A stretch of 64,000 nucleotides of DNA, taken from contig NZ_JACCAC010000001.1 of the NCBI RefSeq assembly GCF_013409425.1, positions 682,001 to 746,000 of the forward strand. Direction: 5' to 3'. This document shows, piece after piece, positions 32,140 to 40,269 of the stretch. Source of the stretch: Nocardioides perillae. Lineage in GTDB: Bacteria; Actinomycetota; Actinomycetes; Propionibacteriales; Nocardioidaceae. The notes under the pieces are model-generated. The model made no database searches. It was not told the origin of the DNA and saw nothing but the letters and a program-made list of their open reading frames with translations. The number at the start of each line of letters is the position of its first letter. Positions within the stretch are counted from its first letter, which is position 1. Both the position numbers and the translations under genes were made by a program.

Positions 32140-33622
32140 CTCCCGCCGCCTCGTCGCCAAGCTCGTTGCCGGGAGCAACGTGCTCCGCGACTCGGGCGTC
32201 AACATGTACGAGTACACCGAGCAGTTGACCTACCTGCTGTTCCTCAAGATGGCCGAGGAGCGGGCGACCCGGCCGCTGAATCCCGAGCGCGTGGTGCCGG
32301 AGGAGTACTCCTGGCACCGGCTGCTCGGGTTGTCGGGCGAAGCGCTCGAGAACACCTACAACCACATCCTGCGTGGCCTCGCCAGCCAACCGGGCGTGCT
32401 CGGTGCGATCTACCGCGGGGCGCAGAACAAGATCTCTAATCCCTCACATCTCAAGACGCTGATCGTCGACTACATCGACAAGGAGAACTGGTCGGCCGCC
32501 GGCGCCGACATCAACGGGGACGCCTACGAGGAGCTGCTGGAGCGCTCGGCCGGAGATACCAAGTCGACTGCAGGGCAGTACTTCACGCCGCGCGCGCTGA
32601 TCCATGCGATCGTCGATGTGGTCCAGCCGACGGTCGCCGACCGGGTCATCGACCCGGCGAGCGGCACCGGCGGCTTCCTGCTTGCGGCCCATGCCTATGC
32701 CACTCGCGACGCCGCGAACCTCACTCCGCCGGAGCGCGAGCACCTCCAGACCAGGTTCGTGCGCGGTGTCGACATCGGCGCCACGACATCGCGGCTCGCG
32801 TCGATGAACCTGCTGCTGCACGGCATCGGGTCGATCACCGGTAACTCCCTCATCGACCACAAGGACGCTCTCGTCGCCGATCCGGGCGAGCGGTGGAGCG
32901 TCGTCCTTGCCAATCCGCCCTTCGGTCGCAGCTCGTCGACCGACATCGGCGGCGGGGACGACGACGGCGCCGAGATCTTCCGGCAGGACTTCGTGGTCAC
33001 CACGGCGAACAAGCAGCTCAACTTCCTGCAGCACATCATGACGATCCTCGACATCAACGGGCGGGCCGGCGTGGTGCTGCCGGACAATGTGCTGTTCGAG
33101 GGCGGCGCCGGGGAGACCTTGCGCCGCAAGCTGCTGACCGCGTTCGACTTCCACACGCTGTTGCGGCTGCCGACGGGCATCTTCTACAAGCCCGGCGTGA
33201 AGGCCAACGTGCTGTTCTTCGACAAGAAGCCGGCGGCCGAGCAGCCCTGGACGCAGCGACTGTGGGTCTATGACCTGCGGACCAACAAGCACTTCACGTT
33301 GAAGAAGAAGCCGCTGCGCCGTGAGGACCTCGATGACTTCGTCGCGTCGTACCTCCCCGGAAAGCCTCGCGAGGAGCGGGTCGAGTCGAAGCGGTGGAAG
33401 TCGTTCAACTATGACGAACTCGTTGCGCGCGACAAGGTCAATCTGGACCTCACCTGGCTGCGGGACGAGTCTCTGGAAGACGCCGACAACCTCCCGGCTC
33501 CGGAGATCATCGCCCGCGAGATCGTCGAGGACCTCACCGCCGCACTCGCCGAGTTCGAAGCCGTCGCGACCGCCCTGGAGGACCGGCTTGCTGGGCCGGC
33601 GGCGTCTGAGGATGCGGGCTGA
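32126..33622 (+). CDS. hsdM: Type I restriction enzyme, N6-adenine methylase subunit
   Basis: Methylates adenine at the HsdS-defined target to protect host DNA, and forms the trimer M2S. The 498-residue protein has an N-terminal helical HsdM domain (MYEYTEQLTYLLFLKMAEE), SAM-binding motif I DPASGTGGF at 176-184 and catalytic motif IV NPPF at 263-266. QYFTPRALIHAIVDVVQP (about 151-168) is also typical of HsdM. The C-terminal part includes FDFHTLLRLPTGIFYKPGVK and a long helix. It overlaps gene Y by 14 bases and its stop shares one base with the next ATG (TGATG). Placing hsdM after hsdS and two extra genes departs from the standard M-S or R-M-S order. Confidence 0.95.
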   Translation: MTTPDSRRLVAKLVAGSNVLRDSGVNMYEYTEQLTYLLFLKMAEERATRPLNPERVVPEEYSWHRLLGLSGEALENTYNHILRGLASQPGVLGAIYRGAQNKISNPSHLKTLIVDYIDKENWSAAGADINGDAYEELLERSAGDTKSTAGQYFTPRALIHAIVDVVQPTVADRVIDPASGTGGFLLAAHAYATRDAANLTPPEREHLQTRFVRGVDIGATTSRLASMNLLLHGIGSITGNSLIDHKDALVADPGERWSVVLANPPFGRSSSTDIGGGDDDGAEIFRQDFVVTTANKQLNFLQHIMTILDINGRAGVVLPDNVLFEGGAGETLRRKLLTAFDFHTLLRLPTGIFYKPGVKANVLFFDKKPAAEQPWTQRLWVYDLRTNKHFTLKKKPLRREDLDDFVASYLPGKPREERVESKRWKSFNYDELVARDKVNLDLTWLRDESLEDADNLPAPEIIAREIVEDLTAALAEFEAVATALEDRLAGPAASEDAG

Positions 33623-33954
33623 TGGCGCTCCCGGAGACGGACCTCCACCGCATCCACCTGTGGGCACGCGAGCGCGTGCCGGAGCATCTTTGGGACCAGG
33701 TCAAGGTCGAGGCCGATGTTGGCGACCGTCACGTCGACATCGTCGAGGTCCGACCGCCGTGGGACGGAGTCGGTGAGCACACGCGATTCCCGATCGCGCG
33801 CCTGCGCTACACGAAGGCGAGCGGCCAGTGGGCGATCTACTGGCGCGATCGCAACCTGAAGTTCCACGAGTACAAGCGGAAGCGACCGAGCAAGAACATC
33901 CAGTCGTTGCTCGACTACATCGACACCTCGGGTGACCCGATCTTCTGGGGATGA
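33622..33954 (+). CDS. DUF3024 domain protein, last gene of the restriction operon
   Basis: The 110-residue protein matches the DUF3024 pattern: LHRIHLWARERVPEHLWDQV, IVEVRPPWDG, then RFPIARLRYTKASGQWAIYW and RDRNLKFHEYKR, ending GDPIFWG. The function of the family is unknown. It is small, basic and rich in aromatic residues, so nucleic-acid binding is plausible but unproven. The ATG shares a base with the hsdM stop, making it part of the same transcript. DUF3024 genes also occur as housekeeping genes elsewhere in actinobacteria, so its presence here may be a carried passenger or a true component. Confidence 0.88.
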   Translation: MALPETDLHRIHLWARERVPEHLWDQVKVEADVGDRHVDIVEVRPPWDGVGEHTRFPIARLRYTKASGQWAIYWRDRNLKFHEYKRKRPSKNIQSLLDYIDTSGDPIFWG

Positions 33955-33977
33955 CGGCAGGGGAGCACCCCTGCTTC

Positions 33978-34067
33978 GGTCCGCAGAAAGTCCGCGAGAC
34001 GGCCGGTTCCGCTCGATCACACCAAACGACACCCAGGACCTTCGAGGAAGCGTTTGTGCAGGTCAGG
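33978..34067 (+). repeat. Candidate integrase arm sites, right end
   Basis: The 19-base repeat at 33978-33996 and GCAGGTCAGG at 34058-34067 mirror those inside attL and keep the same orientation. Between them is noncoding-looking DNA. Confidence 0.6.
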
Positions 34068-34126
34068 CCAGACTTTCGTCCAGAACCACCGCTTGCCGAC
34101 GACGGCCAGCAACCTGCCGAATGCTT

Positions 34127-34142
34127 CCCCTGGTACTACTGA
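34127..34142 (+). repeat. attR core of the island
   Basis: An exact second copy of the 16-base menB end. It marks the junction where the sequence returns to strongly GC-rich chromosomal DNA. Confidence 0.85.
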
Positions 34143-34379
34143 GCGCCCCCGCTCCCCCCCCGCCCCCGCCCGCGCCCCCGCCGTCGCGCGACACGCCGCA
34201 CGGCACCTGGCCGCACCCGGTCTGGACCACTCGTTGACCGGATCCGGACCGGCGTGACCTGCGTCGCGCCCTGTCGTTGACCCAGGTGGAGGCGTCTAGA
34301 CGTCCTGTGGGCCGGGAGGCCGCAGGGGTACGGACGGGGAGCAGCGCGGCACCGGGGTGCCGCGAGGGGAGGAGCAGTC
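34143..34379. other. Intergenic: chromosomal DNA right of attR and leader of the GAF-like gene
   Basis: This segment is C-rich at first, then holds TTGACC twice (near 34234 and 34276), CCGGATCCGG near 34240, and a 10-base palindrome CGTCTAGACG near 34296. These could be promoter and operator sequences of the GAF-like gene, which has GGGGAGGAG before its GTG. On excision of the island this DNA would follow menB directly. No gene is seen. Confidence 0.4.
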
Positions 34380-35069
34380 GTGCACCGACGGGACGACGCC
34401 GCAGCCGTGCCGCGGCCGCGGCGCAGCACCGAGGGCGGCAGCGCGCCGGCCGGCACGCTGGTCGGCGCGGTCGACGACGCCGTCGAGCTGGTGGTGGACC
34501 GGCTGGTCGAGTCCGTCGAGGGCTGCCTCGCCGGGTTGGAGGCCATGGCGGCCGAGCCGGTGGCCGACCGGCTGGAGTACGTCGCGCGGTGCGCGGCGAC
34601 CGCGTGGGGTGCGCCCCGTCTCTGGGTCGGCTCCGTCGACGGCGACCGGCTGGTCACCCGCCGCTGCCGCAGCCTGCGCCCGGTCAGCCCCGTCAGCGCG
34701 GTCGACGCGACCGGCCCGGGCGGCACGACCGACGCGGGCACGACGTCCCCGGCGTTCGCGGACTGCGCCGACGGCGTCGACCTCGAGGAGCGGCTCGGGC
34801 CCCTGGGCGACCGCGACGCGCTGCTCGCGGCGCTCGAGGGCGGCTCGTTGCTGGCGCGCCCCGGTGACGGCTCCGGGCTCGGCGGGTGGCTGCCCGAGCT
34901 CGGGCTCGGTGCTGTGGTCGCGGCGGGGGGCTACGACCACGACGCCCGCCAGTGGCTCGTCGCCGTGCTGATGCGCGACTCCGGCGCCGACGCCGCCATC
35001 GCCCGGCTGGCCCTCACCTCGCTGGTGCAGGCCGCCCTCGCGATGCCCGTCTCCGCTCACCGACGCTAG
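34380..35069 (+). CDS. GAF-like domain protein, unknown function
   Basis: The 229-residue protein has a GTG start with GGGGAGGAGCAGTC upstream. Residues about 40-220 resemble a GAF sensory fold: YVARCAATAWGAPRLWVGSV, a variable middle, GGWLPELGLGAVVAAGGYDH and RQWLVAVLMRDSGADAAIAR. No output domain (ANTAR, HTH, GGDEF or kinase) is attached, so it would work through a partner. The N-terminal 30 residues are basic and disordered. It is convergent with the TetR gene that ends the exopolysaccharide operon; the two stops overlap by 4 bases. The assignment rests on pattern only and is moderate. Confidence 0.6.
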   Translation: MHRRDDAAAVPRPRRSTEGGSAPAGTLVGAVDDAVELVVDRLVESVEGCLAGLEAMAAEPVADRLEYVARCAATAWGAPRLWVGSVDGDRLVTRRCRSLRPVSPVSAVDATGPGGTTDAGTTSPAFADCADGVDLEERLGPLGDRDALLAALEGGSLLARPGDGSGLGGWLPELGLGAVVAAGGYDHDARQWLVAVLMRDSGADAAIARLALTSLVQAALAMPVSAHRR

Positions 35070-35863
35070 GGCGGGGTCGGGCCCGCATCCTCGGGCAGCA
35101 CCGCGTCGGCGACGCCGCGGTAGCCCATGGCCCGCAGGGTGCCCCGGGCGTGGGCGTCCCAGGCGGTGTCGAGGTCGGCGTAGAACCACGAGAGCGGGCC
35201 GTAGACCTCGAGCGAGACGTAGCCGTGGAACGACGCCCAGCCCGACAGCAGGACGCCGACCTGCTGCTCGTCGAGGCCGTCCTGGTCGCGGCGCATCTCC
35301 TCGAGCTCGGCGACCAGCGGCGACCCCCACTGCAGCGCTGCCGCCCCGGTGTCGACCACCCCGGCACGCACGCAGCGGGCGAAGTGCACCAGGGGTGCGG
35401 CGAAGAACTCGTGCAGCTGGCTCGGGTCGGGGACCGGGCCGCCGTCGGAGGCGAAGGTGTCGGTGCCGAACATCAGCGAGAACTCCGCGCGGTGCGACAG
35501 GCACCACCGCCGGTAGGCGTGCGCCATCGCGAGGGCCTGCGAGGTGAGGTCGAGGCCGTCGTGGGCGACCGCGGAGGCGTGCAGTGCGGCAGCCGCCGAG
35601 GAGAAGGCGTCGGCCGCCACCGCGGCCACCAGCTCCTGCCGGGAGGCGAAGTAGCGGTAGATGCCCGAGGGCGCGATCCCGACGTCGCGGGCGACCGCGC
35701 GCAGCGACAGCTCACCGGTCGAGTGCGGCACCAGCAGGTCGCGCGCCGAGCGCTTGAGGTCCTCGCGGACCTCCTGGCGCAGCCGCTCGCGGCGCGTCGG
35801 GAAGCGCCCGTCGGGGCCCCGCTCGACCTGCTCCTGCCCACCGCGGGCCACCTCGGCGCTCAC
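35066..35863 (-). CDS. TetR/AcrR-family regulator, last gene of the exopolysaccharide operon
   Basis: The 265-residue protein has an N-terminal helix-turn-helix at about residues 40-85 (LSLRAVARDVGIAPSGIYRYFASRQELVAAV) and a C-terminal ligand-binding domain ending in WFYADLDTAWDAHARGTLRA, similar to the TetR_C_33 type. Its GTG start overlaps the stop of the upstream glycosyltransferase gene, so it is read from the same polycistronic message. A repressor at the far end of the operon suggests autoregulation or control of another target. The product is similar in build to the TetR protein at 50764-51555. Confidence 0.88.
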   Translation of the reverse strand: MSAEVARGGQEQVERGPDGRFPTRRERLRQEVREDLKRSARDLLVPHSTGELSLRAVARDVGIAPSGIYRYFASRQELVAAVAADAFSSAAAALHASAVAHDGLDLTSQALAMAHAYRRWCLSHRAEFSLMFGTDTFASDGGPVPDPSQLHEFFAAPLVHFARCVRAGVVDTGAAALQWGSPLVAELEEMRRDQDGLDEQQVGVLLSGWASFHGYVSLEVYGPLSWFYADLDTAWDAHARGTLRAMGYRGVADAVLPEDAGPTPP

Positions 35864-37137
35864 CGCGGCACCCCGGCCGCGACCTGGGCGTAGAGCTCGC
35901 CGAAGCGGTCGGCGACCGCGCTCTGCAGGAAGGGCCGCACGTCGGCGCGGGCACCCTCGGCGAGCCCCGCCCCCAGGGCCGGGTCTGCGCCGAGCCGGTC
36001 GAGCGCGGCCGCGGTGGCCGCCGCGTCCCCCGGCGGCACGACCAGCGCCGAGCGCCCGTCGACCACCATGTCGGCGATGCCGCCCTGGTGCGTGGTGACG
36101 AGCGGCGCGCCGAGCGCCATCGCCTCCAGCACCGTGGTGGGGCAGGGGTCGTGCCACTCGCTGGGCAGCACGGCGGCCCGGGCGTGCTGGAAGCCTGCGA
36201 CGACCCGCTCGTGGTCCCAGCCCTGCTCGACCCGGACGCCGTCGGGCAGGGCGTCGGGGAGGTCGGCCGTCGGCCGACCCACCAGCACGAGCTCGGCCGG
36301 CACCCCGTCGGTGCCCCCGCCCCGGCCCAGCGCCGCGCGGTCGACCCGCCGCCAGGCGTCGAGCAGGGTCAGCAGCCCCTTCTCGGCCGACAGGTCGCCG
36401 GCGAAGAAGACGTAGGGCGCGTCCGGCAGGCCGTCGTGGCGCGGCTCGGTCGGGCGGGTGAGCAGCTCGTCGGGCACGAAGTTGGGCACCACCTCGAAGG
36501 GCACGGGTCCCGAGGCGAGGTCGTTGCCCTCGGCGACCGCGCGGCTGACCGGGGTGAACAGGTCGACACGGCGGTGCCGCACGGGCACGCCGCCGCGCAC
36601 CGCGGCGTACACCGGCACGCCCCGCAGGGCGCCGTAGTGCTCGCTCACGTGGGGCACGCACCGCGACGGCGACGGCCCGGGGCACGGCGCTCCGCCGACC
36701 ATGAGCCGCTTGGTCGCGCACACGTGGCTGTAGTCGTGCAGCGAGTGCACGAGTGGGGTGCGACGCGCCGCGGCGAGCGGCAGCCAGGAGGCGAGGATCC
36801 AGTTGTGGCTGTGCACGACGTCGGGCCGCAGCCGCTCGGCCAGCCGGGCCAGCGCGCGCGACGTGAGCGGGTCGGGCACGGGCAGCGCGAGGGGCCGGTC
36901 GGCGGTGGGGTAGAGCGCGGGCACCCGCTGCCCGACGTTGTCGAGCAGGTGCACGTGCACCCCGGGGTCGGCGGGCACCCGCGCGCCGGCCGCGCCGTGG
37001 GCGCCCTGGCCCACCTTGAGCGTGGCGACGTGCACGTCGTGACCGCGCGCCGCGAGCGCGACGGCCAGGTTGCGCACGTGGCGCTCCTCCCCGCCGATGA
37101 CGGGCGGGTAGAACTGGGCGAGCAGCAGGACCCTCAC
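35860..37137 (-). CDS. GT4-family glycosyltransferase
   Basis: The 425-residue GT-B enzyme transfers a sugar to a growing lipid-linked or exported polysaccharide on the cytoplasmic face. The N-terminus VRVLLLAQFYPPVIGGEERH is the classical GT4 start, with VVHSHNWILASWLPLAA in the acceptor domain. The donor domain has FFAGDLSAEKGLLTLLDAW and PSEWHDPCPTTVLEAMALG, the conserved E-x7-E-like nucleotide-sugar site. The GTG start overlaps the previous stop by 4 bases. Sugar specificity cannot be predicted. Confidence 0.88.
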   Translation of the reverse strand: MRVLLLAQFYPPVIGGEERHVRNLAVALAARGHDVHVATLKVGQGAHGAAGARVPADPGVHVHLLDNVGQRVPALYPTADRPLALPVPDPLTSRALARLAERLRPDVVHSHNWILASWLPLAAARRTPLVHSLHDYSHVCATKRLMVGGAPCPGPSPSRCVPHVSEHYGALRGVPVYAAVRGGVPVRHRRVDLFTPVSRAVAEGNDLASGPVPFEVVPNFVPDELLTRPTEPRHDGLPDAPYVFFAGDLSAEKGLLTLLDAWRRVDRAALGRGGGTDGVPAELVLVGRPTADLPDALPDGVRVEQGWDHERVVAGFQHARAAVLPSEWHDPCPTTVLEAMALGAPLVTTHQGGIADMVVDGRSALVVPPGDAAATAAALDRLGADPALGAGLAEGARADVRPFLQSAVADRFGELYAQVAAGVPR

Positions 37138-38147
37138 GCCCGCGCCTCCCCGGCCCGGACCACGACCACGGGGCGCCGGGAGAGCCGGCTGCGCACGAGC
37201 CCGGCGACCACGGCCAGCGACGCCACGACCGTGCCGAGGGCGGCGCTGCGCCGCCCCGGGGTCCGCAGGTAGTCGAGCGCGGCCCGCGGCAGCCGGCGCG
37301 CGAAGTCGCGCTCCGGCCCCAGCGCCGCACCGCCCGCGGGCCCCTCGCCGAGGGCGCGGGCGATGTCGCCCTTCATGACGCCCTCGTCGTAGCTGCGGCG
37401 CACGAGGTAGGACCACGTGGCGCGCGGGGCGGGCACCCGGTGGTCGATGCGTGCCTCGGGCACGAACCAGAACTCCCCGCCGGGCCGCGCCGCGCGCACC
37501 CGCAGGCAGAACTCCGCCTCCTCGCCGCCGCCGACCCGGCCGTCACCGTGGCCGATGCCGTCGGCGAAGCCGCCGACGTCGAGGAAGGTGTCGCGGCGCA
37601 TGCCGGCGCACCCCCCGTAGAAGTTGCGCACCGGCGCGGCCTCGTCGGGCAACCCGCGGTAGGCGACGCCGACGGTCCAGAGGTACTCGTCGGGCAGCCA
37701 CGCCGGCGCCCGGCCGACGAAGTCGCCGACCGACCGCGCGCTGGCGCCGAGGACGTCGGGCCGGGTGAGGTACGGCGCGAGCTCGGCCACCCAGCGCGGG
37801 TGCGCGGTCGCGTCGTCGTCGAGGAAGAAGACCAGGTCGGTCTCGAGCTGCGCGGCGCCGGTGTTGCGGGCGACCGAGACGCCGCGGTTGCGGCCGAGGA
37901 CCACGACCTGCTCGCCGGGCAGGGCGCCGCGGACGACCGCGCCGAGCTCCTCGTCGCCGTCGACGACCACGACGAGCTGGTCGACGTGGTGCTCCTGCGC
38001 GCGCACCGACGCGACCGCGGCGCGCAGCTGCGGCAGCCGCTCGGCCGTGTAGGTGCACACCACGACCCCGACGGTCGGGTCGGGCGACGCGGCGCGGGGG
38101 GCCTCGGGCACCGCGCGGGCCTCGGGGGTCACGTCGTTCAGCGCCAC
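37134..38147 (-). CDS. GT2-family glycosyltransferase
   Basis: The 337-residue GT-A enzyme has VGVVVCTYTAERLPQLRAAV near residue 27, RNRGVSVARNTGA near residue 87 and the metal-binding DxD variant FFLDDDATAHP near residue 111. The acceptor region has YGGCAGMRRDTFLDVGGF and GGGEEAEFCLRVR, typical of GT2 proteins that make surface glycans. The C-terminal 40 residues hold a hydrophobic stretch (LGTVVASLAVVAGLVRS), suggesting membrane anchoring. It overlaps both neighbours by 4 bases or a few more. Its closest relative in the window is the GT2 protein at 38992-40269. Confidence 0.9.
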   Translation of the reverse strand: MALNDVTPEARAVPEAPRAASPDPTVGVVVCTYTAERLPQLRAAVASVRAQEHHVDQLVVVVDGDEELGAVVRGALPGEQVVVLGRNRGVSVARNTGAAQLETDLVFFLDDDATAHPRWVAELAPYLTRPDVLGASARSVGDFVGRAPAWLPDEYLWTVGVAYRGLPDEAAPVRNFYGGCAGMRRDTFLDVGGFADGIGHGDGRVGGGEEAEFCLRVRAARPGGEFWFVPEARIDHRVPAPRATWSYLVRRSYDEGVMKGDIARALGEGPAGGAALGPERDFARRLPRAALDYLRTPGRRSAALGTVVASLAVVAGLVRSRLSRRPVVVVRAGEARA

Positions 38148-38995
38148 GGCGCGCCCCCCGTCGCCGCGGCGGTGCGCTCGCGCAGCAGCCGCGCCGCCCG
38201 CCACGCCGGTCCGGCGGCGCGCTTGAGCGCCGGCACGAGGGGCGAGGGCCCGTGCTCGACGAGGTCGAGCAGCGCCTGGCCACGGTGGTCGGGTCGCACC
38301 GCCAGCCGCTGCACCGCGGTCGGGTCGCCGTCGGTCACGTGGACGCGGTGGCCGATCGCCACGCCGTGGGTGTAGCCGGCCGCGACGACCTGCCGCCGCA
38401 GGCCGCGCGAGTGGTAGCCGTGGGGGTAGGCGACGGTGTCGACGGGCTGGCCGGTGAGGTCCTGCAGGATCCGGCGGCTCCACCTCAGCGAGGCGGTGGC
38501 ACCGGCCGGGCGCAGGGTGTCCATCGGCACGTGCAGGTCACCGTGGCTGCCGACCTCGACACCGGCACGCGCGACCTCCGCGAGCGCGGCGTCGTCCATC
38601 AGCTGCACGTCGGCGCCACCGCCGGGCAGCCACGAGGCCGGCCCGCCGAGGTGGCCGGTGGGGGCGTAGAGCGTCGCGCGCGCCCCGTGGTCGTCGAGCA
38701 CCTCGAGCGCCGACTCGGCGAAGTCGAGGTAGGCGTCGTCGAAGGTCAGCGCGACCACCCGCCGGTGCGGGTCGGCGGCCAGGGCGGCGAACGCCTCGGT
38801 GAGCCCCAGCAGCTCCCAGCCGGCCCCGCGCAGGGTGGCGAGCTGGTCGGCGAGCACGGGCGGCGGCACGTCGAGCCACTCCAGGCCGCGCGGCATCGGG
38901 GTGCCGACGGCGTGATACATCAGCACCGGCAGCCGCGCGGCGGTGGTGCCGCGCGCGGACGAGGCGGTGGGCCGGTGGCCCAGCAGGCCGCTCAC
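38138..38995 (-). CDS. Polysaccharide deacetylase (NodB-homology, CE4 type)
   Basis: The 285-residue protein probably removes acetyl groups from an amino-sugar polymer. The NodB core is visible: LPVLMYHAVG near residue 23, the metal motif ALTFDDAYLDF with Asp-Asp near residue 85, HGDLHVPMDTL with the H-x3-H pair near residue 149, and a downstream motif TVAYPHGYHSRGLRRQVVAAGY. No signal peptide is seen, so it may act in the cytoplasm or be exported by another route. GTG start overlapping the upstream stop (GTGA). It lies between two GT2 genes, consistent with modification of the repeat unit. Confidence 0.9.
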   Translation of the reverse strand: MSGLLGHRPTASSARGTTAARLPVLMYHAVGTPMPRGLEWLDVPPPVLADQLATLRGAGWELLGLTEAFAALAADPHRRVVALTFDDAYLDFAESALEVLDDHGARATLYAPTGHLGGPASWLPGGGADVQLMDDAALAEVARAGVEVGSHGDLHVPMDTLRPAGATASLRWSRRILQDLTGQPVDTVAYPHGYHSRGLRRQVVAAGYTHGVAIGHRVHVTDGDPTAVQRLAVRPDHRGQALLDLVEHGPSPLVPALKRAAGPAWRAARLLRERTAAATGGAPWR

Positions 38996-40269
38996 CGTGC
39001 CCCCTCCGGTGCCCGGAGGGCGGTCGCACGGCGGTCGGTGCGCCCGGCGCGCCGCAGCGAGCCGCGGGCGTAGCCCGCACCGGCGCTCGCCAGCCCCACG
39101 ACGACGCCGGCGGCCCCGCGCGGGCCGCCCTCGGCGCCGCTGCGCAGCTCTCGGCGCACCGCGGCGGGGAGCACCCGGCGCACGTAGGCGCGCTCGGTGC
39201 TGGTGGCCGCCCCCGGGCCCGCGGTGCGGGCGATGTGGGCCTTGCTCAACCCCTCGGCGTACGCCCGGCGCGCGAGGTAGCGCCACGTCGTGCGGTCGGC
39301 GGAGACGTGGTGGGCCACCGTCGCTGCGGGCTCGTGGACGAGCAGCGCGCCCGGCTTGCGGCGGGCCAGCCGCAGGCACAGCTCGGTCTCCTCGCCGCCG
39401 AGCAGGACGTCGCCGACCCGCCCGGCGGCCTCGTCGAAGTCGCCGGCCAGCTCGAGGGCCGCCCGGGTGAAGGACATGGTGGCGCCCAGCAGGTTGCGCA
39501 CGGGGGCACGGTGCTCGGGCAGGCCGCGGTAGCTGCAGCCCACGACCCAGTCGAGCTCGGCGACGAGGTGGCGCGGGCGCCCGCTCGGCGGCCACACGGG
39601 GGTGGCACGGCCGTCCACACCGTCGGCTCCGGTCTCGGCGAGCGCGGTGACGAGCCGGTCGAGCCAGTCGGGGGCGGGCACCGCGTCGTCGTCGAGGAAG
39701 GCCACGACGTCGCCGACGCCGGCGTGGACCCCGGTGTTGCGGGCACCGGAGAGACCCCGGCCGCGGGTGTTGGGCAGCACCGTCAGCCAGGTGTCGTCGC
39801 CGCCGAGGCCGAGCAGGCCCGGCAGCTCGGCCGCGGCGCGCCGCAGGAGCGCGTCGTCGTGGTCGACGACCAGCAGCACCTGGTCGGGGCGGCGCGACTG
39901 CGCCGCCAACGCCTGCAGCCCCGCCACGATGCTGGTCCAGCGGCGCTCGGTGTGGGCGCACACGACCACGGACGTCGTGGGCTCCCGCCGCTCACCGGGG
40001 TCGGCCGAGGAGCGCACGCGCGAGGCGTCCGACGGGCCCGGGTCCACGGCGTCGACGGTAGCGCCGGCAGGCGCCGGCGGGGCAGAGGGCACAGTCGCTG
40101 CCGCGACGCAGGTGGACGTGGGCGAGGCGGGCGTGCCCGCACCTGCAGGGGTCGCCGCTCCCACGAGTCCCGCCGTCGTCCACGCCGCTACCTCTGCTGC
40201 CTCCTCGCCGGTCCCCATGCTCGGCGCCGAGGGTAGCGCTCGTGACCCCGGCACGCTCCGCCCGTTCAC
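38992..40269 (-). CDS. GT2-family glycosyltransferase with an N-terminal low-complexity extension
   Basis: The 425-residue protein begins with about 95 residues of Ala/Pro/Gly/Thr-rich sequence unlike other GT2 enzymes, then the GT-A fold: TTSVVVCAHTERRWTSIVAG, RGLSGARNTGVHAG and the DxD site VAFLDDDAVPAPDW near residue 190. The acceptor part has LLGATMSFTRAALELAGDF and LLGGEETELCLRLAR. A C-terminal region GAAGVVVGLASAGAGYARG could associate with the membrane. If translation begins at the internal ATG near residue 18, the extension is shorter, but the GTG overlaps the upstream stop and is favoured. Confidence 0.88.
   Translation of the reverse strand: MNGRSVPGSRALPSAPSMGTGEEAAEVAAWTTAGLVGAATPAGAGTPASPTSTCVAAATVPSAPPAPAGATVDAVDPGPSDASRVRSSADPGERREPTTSVVVCAHTERRWTSIVAGLQALAAQSRRPDQVLLVVDHDDALLRRAAAELPGLLGLGGDDTWLTVLPNTRGRGLSGARNTGVHAGVGDVVAFLDDDAVPAPDWLDRLVTALAETGADGVDGRATPVWPPSGRPRHLVAELDWVVGCSYRGLPEHRAPVRNLLGATMSFTRAALELAGDFDEAAGRVGDVLLGGEETELCLRLARRKPGALLVHEPAATVAHHVSADRTTWRYLARRAYAEGLSKAHIARTAGPGAATSTERAYVRRVLPAAVRRELRSGAEGGPRGAAGVVVGLASAGAGYARGSLRRAGRTDRRATALRAPEGAR

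Larger units (their letters stand above)
24396..34142. mobile_element. Integrated genomic island in the menB 3' end, carrying a type I restriction-modification operon
   Basis: The island is bounded by perfect 16-bp direct repeats (CCCCTGGTACTACTGA) at 24396-24411 and 34127-34142; the left copy is the end of menB. Just inside each end are an imperfect 19-base repeat and a copy of GCAGGTCAGG, both in the same orientation, as expected for integrase arm sites. A tyrosine-integrase remnant lies near the left end. Composition is visibly less GC-rich than the flanks and one TTA codon occurs. The cargo is a NYN-domain protein, RNA-like segments, a RAMA remnant and hsdR-hsdS-X-Y-hsdM-DUF3024. Because the integrase is truncated, the island is probably no longer self-mobile. 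Confidence 0.85.
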
